This document shows positions 37,934 through 52,199 of a stretch of 64,000 bases of DNA, one piece after another. How positions within the stretch are numbered: position 1 is the first letter of the stretch; every line of letters begins with the position of its first letter. The translations under genes and the position numbers were made by a program. Source of the DNA: Clavelina lepadiformis (Eukaryota; Chordata; Ascidiacea; Aplousobranchia; Clavelinidae); assembly GCF_947623445.1 (NCBI RefSeq), contig NC_135243.1:23196479-23260478 (forward strand). The letters run 5' to 3'. The notes beneath the pieces are model-generated. The model was not told the origin of the DNA, did no database searches, and worked only from the letters and a program-made list of their open reading frames with translations.

Positions 37934-40900
37934 ATGAGGTTTTTCTGTGAAACCAATTTGTTGCTACTTTTGTGCTTTTGTTATGGAAACAACTGCCTTG
38001 AAGTAGTTGATGATTCTTCCCAGAAAACTGTAGAAAAACAATCAACAGAGTTTAAACCAAACGAGGAATTCATCGCTTTCTCTCCCTTCATGCAGCTGTT
38101 CAGTGATGGATATTTTGATGACATTCTCGGAACGGTTGTCCAGTGAGTAAAGTTTGTGAACAAACTTAATTAGATTTGCATGTAGACTAACTTTGAATAA
38201 TTTGTTGTAATAATGACTGGTTGCAAGATTTTTCTAATGTTTTAAACAAACCGTCTATGTTTATAGAGAATATTTTTATACAATGAATTGCAATACGTCT
38301 ATCGATGCGTTCTTGTAAAGCCGTTTAAATTGTAAGAACTACATCTGTGTTACAGAGCTGTTAAATCTTTGGATGAAAACATGGGAGAGGAACCAGACAT
38401 GAAAACCTGTCGCAAGCAATGGCTTACCTTTATAAACGATCTTCAATCTCAACCTTACGCTTTGAGAAGTATGAATAGAACGTAGTGAACTAAATTTACA
38501 ACCAAACCTTATCTATTCATAAGAATGTTTCTAATAATAACTAAAAAAGTATTATTTTTAAAATTTCGTTTTTGCTAGCAATAAATTCTTATAATTACTT
38601 CTAGTGGCTGACTCCTGGGGACGAAAGCAAAGTGGAATATTGGATGGAAATGTTGAATGGATGGGTAATTATCACGAATGTATTGAAGCTAAAGGCCCTG
38701 ACTTCAATGGAAAATGGTGCCAGGCTTTCATGGATCATAAACACGAGGTTTGATCTATATTCCAAAAACAAATTGGGACATTGAATTAAGCATGTTAAAG
38801 TAACTACGAAATACAAAGCAGTAGATGAAAGCAACAAAGGATATTTTGGAAAAAATTATTCAAGCATTATTTTTATTTCAGCCCAACATGGATCAATTAT
38901 CAAGACCTCCTTCAGTTGGAATTTGTGTTCCTTCAGGGTGCTCCGAAAATTCTATCACAAAAATCTTTCATGAAATATTGAGTTTTAAAAGTAATATCAA
39001 AACTGGAAATACCACATTGCTTAACGTACAGTGTCCTTTAACGACTGAACAACTAGAATGGACAACAGCCGACACCTTGGGAATGTAAGTTGTTTGTATA
39101 GTGATTAGATAAAGGTAAATTTAGATTTTGATCTAACATGTAGTAATATACCAACGTTACAATTTGAAACAAATATAATTCTTCACATTTCTGTTTGACA
39201 TTTTTACCTTTCAGTGCGGTCACTTGCGTGGTAATTGTTTTAAACTTGATTGGAACGTTTGTGGATTTCATCACAAGACGCAACAACGCAAAGGACAAGA
39301 AGGTGTCTGAACGCACAGACAACTACGCTACGAAGTCACAACCAATGAAACGTCCACGTTTGCTCAGTAAACAACGATATTGTAATTAAAGTTGACATGA
39401 GTACAAGATTAATCACAGTAACTGCATTTGACACAATTTTCAAATCTTTAAGAAATGGTTTTATGCTTCTCCATGATTTCAAATGGTGAAAAACTGCTAA
39501 CAACGAATTATTCTGGTGGCTCTTTGGGTATTCTTAATGGAATCAGATTTCTAAGTACAGCATGGGTTGCACTCGGACATGTTTTTGTTGATACCCAGAT
39601 TGGAACAGGTAATTACTCCCGTTTGATTGCAAAGCATTTGACACATAACGTAGAGGTGGAAAATTTAGATCTCTTTGCTTTCAACCGCGTGGCTCAGCAA
39701 AATCAATAGAAAAAGTTTCCGTTGTATTTAAAACCAAATTTACAGAAACTAATCAAGTATTTATTTAAGTGCATTTTATAATATTTTTTAATGCTGCTTG
39801 CGCGTTGTTTTTAGTTTATCTTCTATCATCCACAAGATACTTAAAATCGAAAATCATTTTTATGCCGATAATCAATTTCTACTACTCTGTCGACACTTTC
39901 TTCTTGTTGGGAGGTTTGTTGGTTTCTTATCTCGGTATGAAGCAACTCACTAATACCAATGGTCGCATGAACATCTTAATGTCTTACATACATCGATTTA
40001 TCAGGTAAATATTTTTTACATTCTGCTTTGTATATAGCATTTATTTCATATTTTTCTAAAGGTTTTGTGATGAACTGTTGGATAGTATCGCCTAATTAAA
40101 AACATGGTCCTAATTCCTTTCCATGTATTTCATTCAGGATAACACCAGTCTACGCTTACGTGATACTTTTTTCTATGGGAATACTTAAGTGGTTTGGGAG
40201 CGGGCCACAATGGAGTAACTTTCCAGTGTTACCACATTATGTCTGCCAAGACGTTTGGTAGACTAATCTTCTTTACATCAACAATTTTTTTCCTTCTCTT
40301 AACGTGGTAAGCTAGTTTTTTACACATATATCGAAATACAGAAATACTTCACAGAAATACGGAGAAACAGATACTCCTAAAATAAATATTTACCTCCAAT
40401 TTTGATGCTATTATTTTAAACTATTTGCAGTGTATGGCCTGGTGCTGGTATTTAGCAGTGGACATGCAATTTTATCTTCTGACTCCGTTCATTCTTCTTG
40501 CCACCTACCGGTAAGTAAATACCAATTACTTAGCTTAACAACTTTATTTCAAAGTGTTTTAGGGGTGTGCTTGTAATATTTTAAATATTTTATTCGTGGT
40601 ACAGCTGGCATATTAACAATTTATTTTTATACAACAAGTCTAACAGCACCAACTTGAATTATCCTAGTTCTGTGGAAAATGCTGAAAATTAGTAGTTTTT
40701 CTTTGTAAAGCAAATCTAAGATACCAGTTTGCAACTGCAGTGTTTTGCATTGACAAAACCAAGCCTTTAAGTAGCAATAGCTTTAATTCGGACTTTTCAG
40801 CATTCACGTTATGCTTTATATGTCGCTGATTTAACAACCATTAAATTGTTATTATACTCTTATTTTCATCTCTTGCCACGCCCTTCACGCTAAAGAGAAC

Positions 40901-42391
40901 CATATAGATATAGTCTCGTATTTGCTGAATTTATTTCAAACTCCATGCATACTGTTTTAGTTACATTGATAGCATGTGCAATCATTTCCGATGATCATTT
41001 TTTGACATTCATATGTTTCAAAACATCTTGCGTTTTAAAGTGGCAAATTACAGGCGTTGACAAACTTATATTAAACTTGTTGAATTCAAGGTGGCCTCGA
41101 GTCGGAATATCTTTGATGGTCTTCTTTACTATTGCAAGTATGGCTGTTTGCGGAATATTGTCTGCCCTTGGTCCTATTCAACCACCTGTTATAGTTAACT
41201 CTCAAAGCATTGGCCTGTAAGTTGCATCAAAGAAATAAGTACCAAGTCTTTTAGGCAAAATGTTGCTATCACAACAACGAAGTGCTTTGTTATTTCTTTC
41301 AGTTTGGACGCAGTGTCTGACATTCCAACCTACGACATGAAGTTCAGATATGATATATATTTCCTACCATGGGTCAGATTACACGTGTACATGATTGGGA
41401 TGTTAACTGGTTATGTGCTATTCGCTACTAAGGGCAAATTGACAATTCCAAAAGTTAGTGCCGTTCTCGTTTTTTAACATACATTAAGTTAGCATTAAGT
41501 AAAAGTATCCCGGAAACTCTCGCAATTGAAACTACCAGTAAATAGCTTTTGAGGAAGAGTTTTATCCTCTCAAATACTTCCTGTTCATATCCAACGACAC
41601 ACACTTCAATATACAAGAAGTTTTGCATAAAATTATGTTGCATACGATACACAAGGTCAATTAAAAACAGATCAAAAAGACCATTTTTATCATCTCTAGT
41701 GGTTGGTCGTTTTGGGATGGTTGACATCGGCTGGCAGCTGCTTTGCGATCATTTTCGGTTTGTATCCACAAACCAGCACAGATACTGATTTAGACACTGG
41801 ATTGGCAATAATCTACAATACTTTTGAAAAACCTGTGTATGGACTTTGCCTTAGCTGGGTGATAATAGCTTGTACATCTGGATATGGAGGTATGGGTATG
41901 AATCGAAAGCAAAGGATTCTATAATATATGTGACGAAATAACGTTCACGTTTTCATTAAGGTCCTGTTACAAAGTTTCTGAATTGGAAAATTTTCAACCC
42001 CCTCAGCCGATTGACTTTCTCCTTCTACCTCATTCACTTGTTGGTATTGATGTGGTACTTCCTGAACCGGAATAACATGATCCATTGCCAGACCATTGAC
42101 TTTATCTTCATATACATAGGTATTGGGAAAATTTTTAAACAATGATACTTTGTGACGTTCACATTTGTTAAGATATAATATGTTTGGGAACTCAAGAGTT
42201 TGTTATTGTTTTAACGCAAACATTTATTTTTAGGCTCTTTTCTCATTAGCCTAGCTTTGGCATTTTTGCTCTGTTTAACCATTGAATGGCCGACCATGGA
42301 GCTGGCCAAAGTTCTTCTGCCTTCCAAACGAGGTGATCCTTCCGACCGAGATGGAAAGTCGGATCAGAAAAAATTGTTAAAGCAACAGTGA
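37934..42391 (+). CDS. NRF-6-like acyltransferase (nose resistant to fluoxetine family), 14 exons, one in-frame TAG
   Basis: Exons 37934-38142, 38356-38468, 38605-38747, 38882-39084, 39215-39366, 39453-39608, 39815-40004, 40138-40306, 40431-40510, 41091-41216, 41303-41453, 41700-41889, 41961-42119, 42234-42391. They sum to 2199 bases (733 codons with the stop) and every junction is in phase. Signal peptide: MRFFCETNLLLLLCFCYG. The N-terminal NRF domain has conserved Cys residues (VGICVPSGCS). Then comes a multi-TM acyltransferase 3 domain with LNGIRFLSTAWVALGH (catalytic-type His), YSVDTFFLLGG, WYLAVDMQFYLL and LSRLTFSFYLIH. Family members such as C. elegans NRF-6 act in membrane lipid or transport processes. 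Codon 430 (40259-40261) is TAG where the family usually has a second Trp; the frame continues correctly after it. Confidence 0.88.
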
Positions 42392-45300
42392 AGTAAAAAT
42401 GCTGCTTTTTATCACAAACAAGTTGTTGTTGAAGTTGTCATCTTTACCATATAATCAGAATCAGGAAAATAATTTAGTCAAAGAAATTTTATCTTTAGTA
42501 TTTAAACGGAAAACTTTTGTATTGCTTATAGACATTTAATAAAAAAAAATGAGCATTTAGGGAATGAGCATTTAAAAATGAGCATTTTGAGCATTTAAGT
42601 ATATCTCGTTCCAATCGCAATGACAAAATGCAAAATAACAAATCACTCGACGTGTGAAGTTGGATTCTTATAAACCAGTATAATATATCATAAATTGTGT
42701 TCAAAGTTACAATGAATTAGCTGAGCTGTATATGACAAATACAACGTTTATAGTCGGAATTGTGATCTTCATTTTTATAGTTAGTTGATAGTTCAGACGT
42801 TAGAGCTGTGTTCATAAAGTTTGTTAACTTTGTTAACTTTCGTTCGTCAATAAACGCAACTTCATAAGCAACCGTTGAAGCTAGTAGCCTATAGTTTCCT
42901 AAAGCCTCACTGTTCGCAAAATGTAAGGAAGGAAAATTAAGACCTGGAAAACTTTGTCCCCGGGAGAGGTTCGATAAGTTCGGTTCCACAAGTACGATTT
43001 TATCAATTATCGCACTTAATTGCTTATGTGAAAATCAAGTTCCCAAGTTGATTAAATCCCAATTTTTGACTTGGTTTGTTGTTGCCATTATTATTACGAC
43101 TGAAAATTAAGATTTTGTTGTTTTTATTTACTATTTCTTTTATTATTTGAATTGGGAAAGTTGATGGCGGCTTTTCCGAAGATTCGTGAAAATCATTGCC
43201 AACACCATGTGCTAAAACCTACCGGGTGAGTTGAGCGGAGCAGAAGAATCAAATACGAAAAACATTTAAACAACACCAACAGCTGGAAATGATGATTGTA
43301 AAAAGTTGCCAAACTCTTAAGCACCCCAAACCAGCAAAAGAGGCCGATATGACAAAACTGCAACCTGGGCTACACTAAAATAGTGTATGCCAAAGCTTGC
43401 ATATTCAACCCAAAGTTTAATTCTATTTATCCCTGCATCATTTCGAACAAGAACATAACTTGACAAACTAACACAGTGTCGTAGAAAGCAAAAAATATAT
43501 CATCATACAAATCTAACAAACGGAGCTATTAATCATTGTAGATTATGCTGATTAGATGGAGACAGAAAAAAAAGGTTTGACAAAGACATTTTACATTAAA
43601 AAAACGAGCGGCTTAAAAACTACATAAAATCCTCAGTTTGGAAATAATTGACGATCAGTTCCCTTTTAAACAATTGGCATGAAATTAGAACTATCGTAAT
43701 TACCACATTTAAGATGGAAACTGTTAAGCATTTTCACATTACCACACTGATCTACTCATATCCTTTGTTCAAAATACATTAGGGTTTTGCAGTGGGAGCA
43801 CTGGAGTCTAACAAAGCCAATAACTTGATCTGAATGGTTGGGCTGTTTACAAAATGGATCAATTTGTGTCCTACCCGGAAAGTGCATACAAACTTTAGGT
43901 TGTTTCAAAATGTAAGGTGCTGGTGGTGTAACCCTAGTCAATTAGCTTGGCAGGTGGTTAGTGTTTAAGTGATTTTAATAAAGGATGAGAGCAAACGCCG
44001 TCTGCAAAACAAAAATCGAGAAGTTGCTTCCAAAAATCGTCTGCCAAGACATCGTCAGTCACTGTTAGTTTGGCAGTTTTTTATCAACAGTTGCAGCAAC
44101 GTTTGGTTACACTGCAAAGAATTCTAGATTGGAAAAAGTTTTCATGCACTGAAACGTGACAAAACAAGTAGGAGTAATTGTTACAAGTTTATTTAATAGT
44201 AATAATTGTTTTGTAATTTAAACTCGTTGATTGTGATAATGATTTAAACATTATGTTGAAGAAAACGGATGTCATAAAATTACACAGCGAGCAAAGTTGA
44301 TGAAAAGTTACGCGATGTTTTATCTGATGGTTGCAAACCATGAGTAAGAAGTGCAGCAAAATGAGGAACTGAAATGTTTTTAAAAAACATTGCACAGAAA
44401 AAGAAACAATCTCGGTTTAAAAAATACAAACTAAAGGCACGGTAATAATTACTACAATTATAAAATAACACAATTTTATTTTATGATTGCTCATCAATAC
44501 CAAAATGTTTCTAAAAGCAAAAAATTATATGCAACAGGACTCATTACCATAGAAACAGTTAAAAAGGTCTACAACAAAAGCAACAAAAAATCTAGTTTTA
44601 AAACAAAGCTTACTTTTGTTCCTACAATTCATTCAAACAATAGATGTAAAACAATGAAAACCTCGTGCAGTTATAATGTGGATGCATAAGTTGAGTCGCA
44701 TGAAAAATAAGTCAGATCTACAGAGCACAGTCAACGAAAACATTTTTAAATTGCCGTCATAACAAATGAAAATACTTGGAAAGTGTAGGTTCATCTTTTG
44801 AAATGTCTACAAAGTTTATACATTCTCAAATGGACCATAAAAACACACCGTATTAATACAAACAACAAAAACATCAAATGAAAATGTTTTTATCTAAAAA
44901 TGTACACAGCTGAGGACAATGACCCAAGTTTCCATCAAGGATCATCACCGGGTTTAATTCGTGCAAACTTCACAAATTTTGTATCAAATTTTACCAAACC
45001 ATAATGCTAGCTAATATTTCCACTGTCTAAGATGCCGTTGGTATTAGCGATATTGCATCCACTTGATAGTTGTAATTATTGTGTTAGTTGATCTATGTTG
45101 TAAACATATTATCATAAATCGTTTAAATATGAGTCGTAACATAATTATGATTACATATGATATGACAAATATAAACATGTTGCACAGAAACAAATGTAGA
45201 CTGAATAAAACTAAAGACTAATAATTGTGGAATGCTAAACATTATAAAATCCACATGGTTTGTCTTAGATTTTTGCACTCAGCACTCAAAACGTGGAATA

Positions 45301-45892
45301 CTGATAAAACCATAGAATCAGTGAGATTAAACGGATTAACCGGAGATTAATCGGACAACTATCACATGTTTGTCAAATGCTTCAGAAGGTGTTGAAATGA
45401 TGGAACTTCATAATATAATAAATAACTTACAATATTTACAAAATGTTTCAACTTTCATATGAAATTTACAAAAAAGCATGATAGTGACTTATGTCCATTG
45501 ACAGCTTTAACATTTGTCTCATTAGCATATAGTTAATTAGCATACAAAATTATAGATCATTAGCATATAGTACGGGGTTTTGTCAATCTTTGCATGGTGG
45601 GGGCACTTCTTTTTTTTACATTATTTACCTTTACGAACTAACAGTTATTTGGCAACACATGACTGCAACACTACACGTTAATGCAGTATCAATGATAATC
45701 ATAACAAAAATATTATTTTACCTCTACACTTAAGTAATTTAAAGAAAAATTGCTGAAAACTACCCAGCTATCAAGTCACTGTTAAAGATATGGGTTTAGG
45801 TTACATGTGTCATATGTGTGCAGCTTATACAGCTAAATATTGCTAAGCACCTGTAGTATACAACTTTCAAATTCCAGGAAAAATAGACTTAC
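42392..45892. other. Convergent intergenic region
   Basis: Holds four tandem GAGCATTT(A) units (42548-42600), R1 repeat 43203-43703, a second repeat block 43878-43976, and three ATTAGCATA motifs (45520-45590). Terminal exon(s) of the CUB gene should lie here, because its exon at 45893 ends in phase 1; none could be fixed. A minus-strand open frame at 42989-42717 is a weak candidate with an unmatched phase. Confidence 0.4.
43203..43703. repeat. Interspersed repeat family R1, second copy
   Basis: Matches 1049-1568 along its length and 53752-54023 in part. It lies outside the K-gene duplication, which shows that R1 is dispersed. Similarity to 34319-34417 starts about 170 bp further on, so a larger composite element is possible. 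Confidence 0.65.
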
Positions 45893-48800
45893 TTTGTTCG
45901 TATTTTGCCCAAAAACCTTTGCTAGCAATTTTGCTGTCAGTATCTGTGTAGTCCGAAGTGTAGACAAGTTTCAGAGATTGCTCTTCAGACATCACAATCT
46001 TTTGATCTTTGCCCTCTAGGATCTTTTTGAGTACTTTTCCGTCAAAGATCTACATTTATAATGTTATCTTTGTTTGATTGCTGATTTATAACAAGTACTC
46101 AATTCTCTTTCCTTTATTTAAAGGTTAGTGTCGTTCCTGCAGGCCTTAATTCTTGCATAACATATTTGTAAGCAAATTTACAAATTTTTAATGAAATGGG
46201 AGAAGATTTTTATCTTTTTTAACTTTCCTTTTACACAATAGAATATTTATAATAGAAAAGCGTATGCTCAGAAAGCAGAGGTGAGAAGTACCGCAGTACT
46301 GCAGTACCGAATTACTGTTCTGCGATATTTTTTCGTTACTGTTGGTACTTTTAGAAAAATATACCGAATTACTTTTTTCAAGAAATATAAATTGGTCCCG
46401 GTACTCAGTACTTTTAAAATGATCACTTCTAGGTTTTGAAAAGCATGTGTTTTAAAACGTCCCTTTAATTAAAATTTAATGCCAATTTTAGCGCTTTTGT
46501 TCGCTCTTAATCTACAAATGTCCAATAAAGTCAAAAGAGTGAGTTCACATATTTTTTGACCTGAAGTAACCTTTAACTGGGCCATAACATCAGCAAAAAT
46601 AGCACTTGCAATAAGATCCGCTATACAAAAAGTACCAGTACTGAGTATGGGTAAAGTACCGAATTACTTTTTTTGTAACAGTACCGAATACCAAAACCGT
46701 CGGTACATTTATTGCCAAGTACTGGTGCAGTTAACGACGGTACTTTTAAAGTACCGACTTCCTACCTCTGCTGGAAAGACTAACAGCCATCTAGGCACCC
46801 GGTTTGAACATGGTCTTAGTCTGGGGTATCTTCATTGCTAGATTGCACATTTCCACACAAGTCCCCAAACCATGAAAAAGTATTAAGTCTGTCGTAGAGG
46901 TGGGCAATGCAATATTTTTCACTGTGTGTTTAATACCCAAGATGTTGACTGTCTGATCAATGAATGCCCAGTGACCAAAATCAAAGACGGTTATAAATCA
47001 ATCTACGCATGTGGTGACAAGTTATGTTAAAATTACAGAAATCTAGTGCAATATTTAAAATCAGTAACTCTACTATTGGTGAAATTGCGACTAACCTCAA
47101 TTTTGGCACAGCATGCTTCAGTATCAACTAACAGTGATAATTTTACTCCATGTCCCGGCTGTGCATGGAATGTGTACGTGCATTGAAAGTTATACATTGT
47201 GTTGTTGGGATAGTTGGGTGAGGTCACAACGCCAGTTGTTCCATTATTTATTTCATAATGTCCACCACATGAAACTGTAAGCAAAATATTTATTTAACTT
47301 ATTAGCTAAAGAACTTATTTCATGAATCACAGTTAATTTATTATGATGATTAGGCCATATTAGATTTTGCTATTGCTGTTTTAAGCCATAAAGCTATAAA
47401 GCAAAATGTTATTAAAGTATACAACGTGCCTGCATGAATGTGGGAAATGTACGTTGTACTGTTTATTATTTACATGAGACATGAAGATCTCTCCGACACA
47501 CTTACATTGTCTGTATCTTGCTAAAAACCCTTTGCTTGCAACTTTATGATTGGAGCTTGCACGATTAGAATTGTAAACCAGTTTCAAAACTTGCCCAATT
47601 GATAGCACATCTGTATGCGGAATCATGCCAGTCAACTTCCTGATGAAATCTTCTTCATCATAAATCTATTAAACCGTTTAATCAGTTCTTTGTGGTTGTA
47701 ATGTTGTCTGGATTGTTGTATGGTAAATATTATATGTTTTCACTATGCTAGAAAGGGTTTTCTTTCTTTCTTCTATATATTATGCAACACTATATTTTAG
47801 TCTATTTATTTCATGATACATAATCAGGAACTGGTTGTCATAGTTACTGACATCGATATAATCACAACACGATTCAATATCAACTTCCATATCCAGTTCA
47901 ACTCTATAGCCTGGCCGTGCATGGAAAAAGAAAGTACAATTAAAGTTATGTTGAGTGGTGCTAAGGTAGCTAGGGGAAGCCACCATGCCGGTTGAACCAT
48001 TAGTTAAGTTGTAGTTTCCAACACAGGAAGCTGAAAATCAAAAATCAAGAATTTTGTTACAATGGTTAGTTAACATTCTTTATTTCTTATCAGCTCCGAC
48101 ACTGTAAACCAAACAACATGATAAACAAAACAATATACTTATCAAATAAATTAAACTACATTAACCTTCCAATTGAAATAAAAAAACGAACACAAGTACA
48201 ATGTATATATTACAAAAATGGGAGTATGACTGCAAATAAATGTAAATCATGAACACATATTTATTTTCTAATTTTAAGACCTAAATTACGCCAAAAAGCT
48301 AAAAAATCGTCAAAAGCAGGAATGCACAAAACGCAAAATTACTTACGTACCCATTGAACCCATTAACTGGTAATACAAAAAAGGAAGGCCAAAGAAAATA
48401 CCAGATGTGGTTAAGATAATCAGTGCACCAGGAATTATGTTCTGTAAAAAGTTGAACAAACAACAAACAATGGTGTTAGTAATCACCAAGATATTACAGA
48501 CATCACAAATATTGCTGATAATGTCATAGAAAGAAATTAATCTTAATAAGCTGAAAAGACATCAAAATTTTATGATAATTCAAATGAAACTACTTAAAAT
48601 GGTTATATATAATTATGGCTACTTGATGTAAAGTTAATCAAATGAAGCTCAAATTTCAATACAGACAATTATGCAGGTTTAAATAACAACATAAATAGAA
48701 TTTTACCACCTTTGAACATATAAAAGTTGAAATGAATTTCCTGATGATGGCTCTTCTGTCAAGGTTATCTAAACATTACAAAGATATAAATCAAAAAATC

Positions 48801-50816
48801 CATCAAAACTAAAATATATTAATGAATGAACTAAATTTATGTAGTAAAAAAGTTGCATTTTGAATAAAAATCCAAACGATTTTAATATTAAGTTATTTGT
48901 TTGGTTCTTGTAATGTTAAGCATATTTCGTTGTTTCAAAAGTCTTAATAAATAATTAAAATTTTGTAAGACAAGTTTTTGCAACTTTCATTTTAACAATA
49001 GACGATGTGTACGGTATTTAGCAATTTAACTGAAACAATAAAGTTCAACTGTTAAAGTAAATTCTAGTAGAAAACCAATTAAATAACATTAGACCAGTAC
49101 CAAAAGATGCATATAACAAAACATTACCAACCTTTTAAAATCCAATAACTGATAATAATGTGTATTACAAATATGGTCAACGGCAAAATAACTAAAATCA
49201 ACCCCTGCAAAAAAATTAATTTTTATAGATGTAGGTGACAACACTGATAAACACTTACCATTGATAACACTTTGTCTAAGATTAAAATTGAGTTAATACT
49301 TTAAATTTATTGCAAACACATAAAATGCTTTATTACATAATTTTAATATCATAGTAACAAACTTTTTTAAACTTTATCAGTAATGAAAGTGATAGAAAAG
49401 TGAAGAATACCAAGTGTTCAGAATATTATTAGTCAGTTAAATATCCAGGTCAAACTCAAAAGTTTAGTATTTACACATTTCGTACATTGAAAAATAATAG
49501 TAGCACTGGCGAACGGGATGGAAACATTAATTAAAATTTAATCTCATCAGTTTGGCCTTGACGAGTTATTCATAGAACAGTTTTATCGCACATTTGATTT
49601 AGTTTATTAAATTGCATATTTATAAATATACAAAAAACAGTTTATTAAATAAATTTGTTTTTATCCCATCTTTATCTATGGCGAAGAAAAACAATGCCAA
49701 TAAAAAAAATTTAAATCTTCTGGAAATGTAACATAATAAGACGCATGATTAGTGACTTACAACTTGTTCCAGTGGCGTAGAGTCATTGAGGCTGTTTCCA
49801 TTTGAAAATGTCGATTGAGCTAAAGTGAAAAAATAAAATATTATTATTAACTGTTATTATTAGTTTAACATATTATTACTACAATATATAAAAAGTTGAC
49901 ATCACAAAGCTTTGCATCCTACTACGTCATTTTCTATATTATTACAATATTGGGGATGCATCTGCCCTATAACGTTATGCTCTCATAAACAATAGATAAA
50001 ACTTGTCAATAGTTTGGACTCCATTCCGAAAAGTTATTTTAAAGCAAGAAAAGCAAGAATATCAGTAAAAGAAGAAAACTTGCAATTTATTCAAACACTC
50101 AAAAAGCATTGTATGATTGTGCATTGCAACAAAAAACTCAAAGTTAATATGACACAAAAATTTTTTTACATTAAATGAAATATTTAATGCAGAGTGTTTA
50201 ATGTAAAGTATTCTTTCAATCGGCAAATGAACGTATGCATAATTGACAAAGAAATGTATGATTGCGCATTGCAACAAAATTGCAAACTCTAGTTAAATTC
50301 ACCCAAGAGTTTACTGCAATGATATAAATAGTAAATTTTAGGTTGGTTTTATAAACAATGCACAATTTTAATATGGCCTAAACACATGTATTTGACTTAT
50401 TTATGTACATGTATGTTTGGTATGTCACTTCAATTACATACTTTCAAGCGTGCAACGTTGAATTCAGCAAGCCAAGTTCAGAATACAATAAAATTGTCGC
50501 ATAGGATTGAAATTATTAAATATCTTCATCAGCTTTAAGCTAACATGGCATGCATCTTGCTTTCAAAACATTTAAATCTTTGGTAACAATGTGCACTGAG
50601 AAATCATAAAAACTGAACAATGTAGAAGAGAAATGTTTTCTGCAATGCCACAATTTAACCTACATACAAGAACTACTCCTGAACATTTTCTACATAGCAA
50701 ACAGTTAGTAAGAACAGAAATAAGCAACTACACAGCTTACTTTGTGAAGTGTTCCGTAAAAGCACCCCAATCGAACAAAGAATCAGAGATGTAATGTGAA
50801 CAGTCATCAAAAGTAT
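45893..50816 (-). CDS. Multi-TM protein with two CUB domains (9 exons, 3' end not found)
   Basis: Exons, 5' to 3': 50816-50741, 49819-49761, 49204-49132, 48768-48710, 48441-48351, 48030-47852, 47665-47506, 47274-47096, 46049-45893. Phases alternate 0-1, 1-0 throughout and all match. Order: hydrophobic segment (MTVHITSLILCSIGVLL), loop with NDST, TM (LILVILPLTIFVIHIIISYW), basic loop NLDRRAIIRKFISTF, TM (ALIILTTSGIFFGLPFLYY), CUB 1 (CVGNYNLTNG start), CUB 2 (CGGHYEINNGTTG start, VTSPNYPN). Each CUB is split into a 179-bp and a 157- or 160-bp exon. By the positive-inside rule the CUBs are extracellular. CUB domains bind proteins or carbohydrates at the cell surface. The donor at 48350 is the GTACGT that keeps phase. 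It may be the 3' part of a K-type kinase gene. Confidence 0.72.
46276..46770. mobile_element. hAT-type MITE rich in AGTACCG motifs, in CUB gene intron
   Basis: The left end CAGAGGTGAGAAGTACCG and the right end CGACTTCCTACCTCTG are imperfect inverted repeats. Internal GTACCGAATTACTTTTT blocks repeat several times. Flanks tcagaaag and ctggaaag match at 5 of 8. It lies in the intron that splits CUB 2. Confidence 0.7.
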
Positions 50817-51769
50817 CTGTAATAGAATAGATGGAAGTTGCAATTTCTTTTCCTAACAGTTTTTTTTTAGTGATCAAACAATAATTGTTGCTTATGTCAA
50901 AAATGCAATGATTGTAAAGCTCATGTGCAGATAACAAAAAATTCTACTTAACAGCATATGTTACAGTGGTAATAGAATAAACAATACAACATATAATAGT
51001 ACAAATTACCGAGGTAAGAGGTTTATAGCTTGGTAAGAATTTCAAGATTCCAGTTTTACCTGAAACACGTAAAACCATCCTTGTATAGAAATCAATAAAA
51101 TTGTAAATTAAATATTTTTAAGATCAAAAAAGGACAAACTGCAGATGGTGCAAATCATACATTACTATACAGATTTTTTTTAATTCGTATATACGTATTA
51201 TTGGTATTGATATTTACTGTATGTCATTCATGTTTTATAAGATAATATAAATGTGTTATTAATATATTAGTTCATAGCATGTTCATTTAACACTTGATAG
51301 AAAAGGTGTTCAAACTGCACTCTCCGAGCCAAATGTGGTTTTCTAAGAGATTTTGTGGTTCTGGGCAAGGCTTAAGAAAAATTATTTAAATTAAGACAAC
51401 TGAGTTCTTCAAATAGTGTACCTTCTTTATGGACTACTCACTACTGCCTTAATCTGGAAGAGGAGCTTGAGTGCCTCAATAAATGTTTAGCTAAAACTGG
51501 AGGAAGCTTTGCTTCCAAAGACATTACTATACCAAGGCAGGTCAAAAGGTAGAGATCAGAATAAAGTGGTTCATAAAAATAAATAATGAAACAACTGGAA
51601 GAATATCAATGTTACCGCATCACTCATCAGGTGACTGGTGACTCATCAAGTGGTCTCTTACAGCTAAGTTGTAACAACAATTTTAGCATTATGAACACTT
51701 TTATTCTAACATAAAGATGCACACGAGTATAGCTACTGTAGTCTGTAGTACAGTAGTGCACAACAGCAG
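50817..51769. other. Spacer or intron between CUB exons and LINE debris
   Basis: No supported exon. If K3 and the CUB exons form one gene, this is intron. Confidence 0.35.
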
Positions 51770-52135
51770 TTGCTGATCAGTTTTTGTATTTTTTCAGCTG
51801 ATGCCTTTTTTTCTGTGGTGAATGCTCAAGTAAAAAGTAAATCTGAGTTGTCTACTGACTACAACCGGTTTGTCTGCGACCTACGTCTCTTGAAATCTTT
51901 AGGATACCTTACATCCAATAAAACAAACTATAAGTTTATCAAAATAATACAAAATTCACTGCTAGGAAAAACTTTTGCTGACAAAATGGCAACCATGTTT
52001 GAAGAATGCTGCATGAAGAACATTGAGATGAGGTGCACACTGTTTAAAGCATCGATCCTAGCATCTGCTACCGGAGTGTGCGATCAGAAAGGCTCATTGC
52101 AGTGGGAAAAACACCTGGTGAAAAGTGGAGTTTAA
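51770..52135 (+). pseudogene. Unassigned 121-codon open frame, possible polymerase fragment of a mobile element
   Basis: One of the longer open frames in the area, with no splice partner. The segment KFIKIIQNSLLGKTFADK loosely recalls the K-x(6)-NSxYGK motif of B-family DNA polymerases found in large DNA transposons, but the Tyr is Leu and no other motif was seen. It directly precedes LINE reverse-transcriptase debris and may be unrelated to it. Confidence 0.25.
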
Positions 52136-52199
52136 AGTGTCTATTTGGACAAAGAAGGTAGCCTGCAAACCCTGGCTACATGACAGATTGTGTTCTGCT

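Noticed and set aside
42717-42989. 90-codon minus-strand frame as last exon of the CUB gene
   Set aside because: Possible acceptor CACATAAG gives phase 0, but the upstream CUB exon ends in phase 1, and no domain is recognisable.
50737-50937. Minus-strand frame reading DCSHYISDSLFDWG across the first CUB-gene exon
   Set aside because: It ends in phase 2, which leads to a stop in the next exon. The other open frame (MTVHITSLILCSIG) ends in phase 1 and joins correctly.
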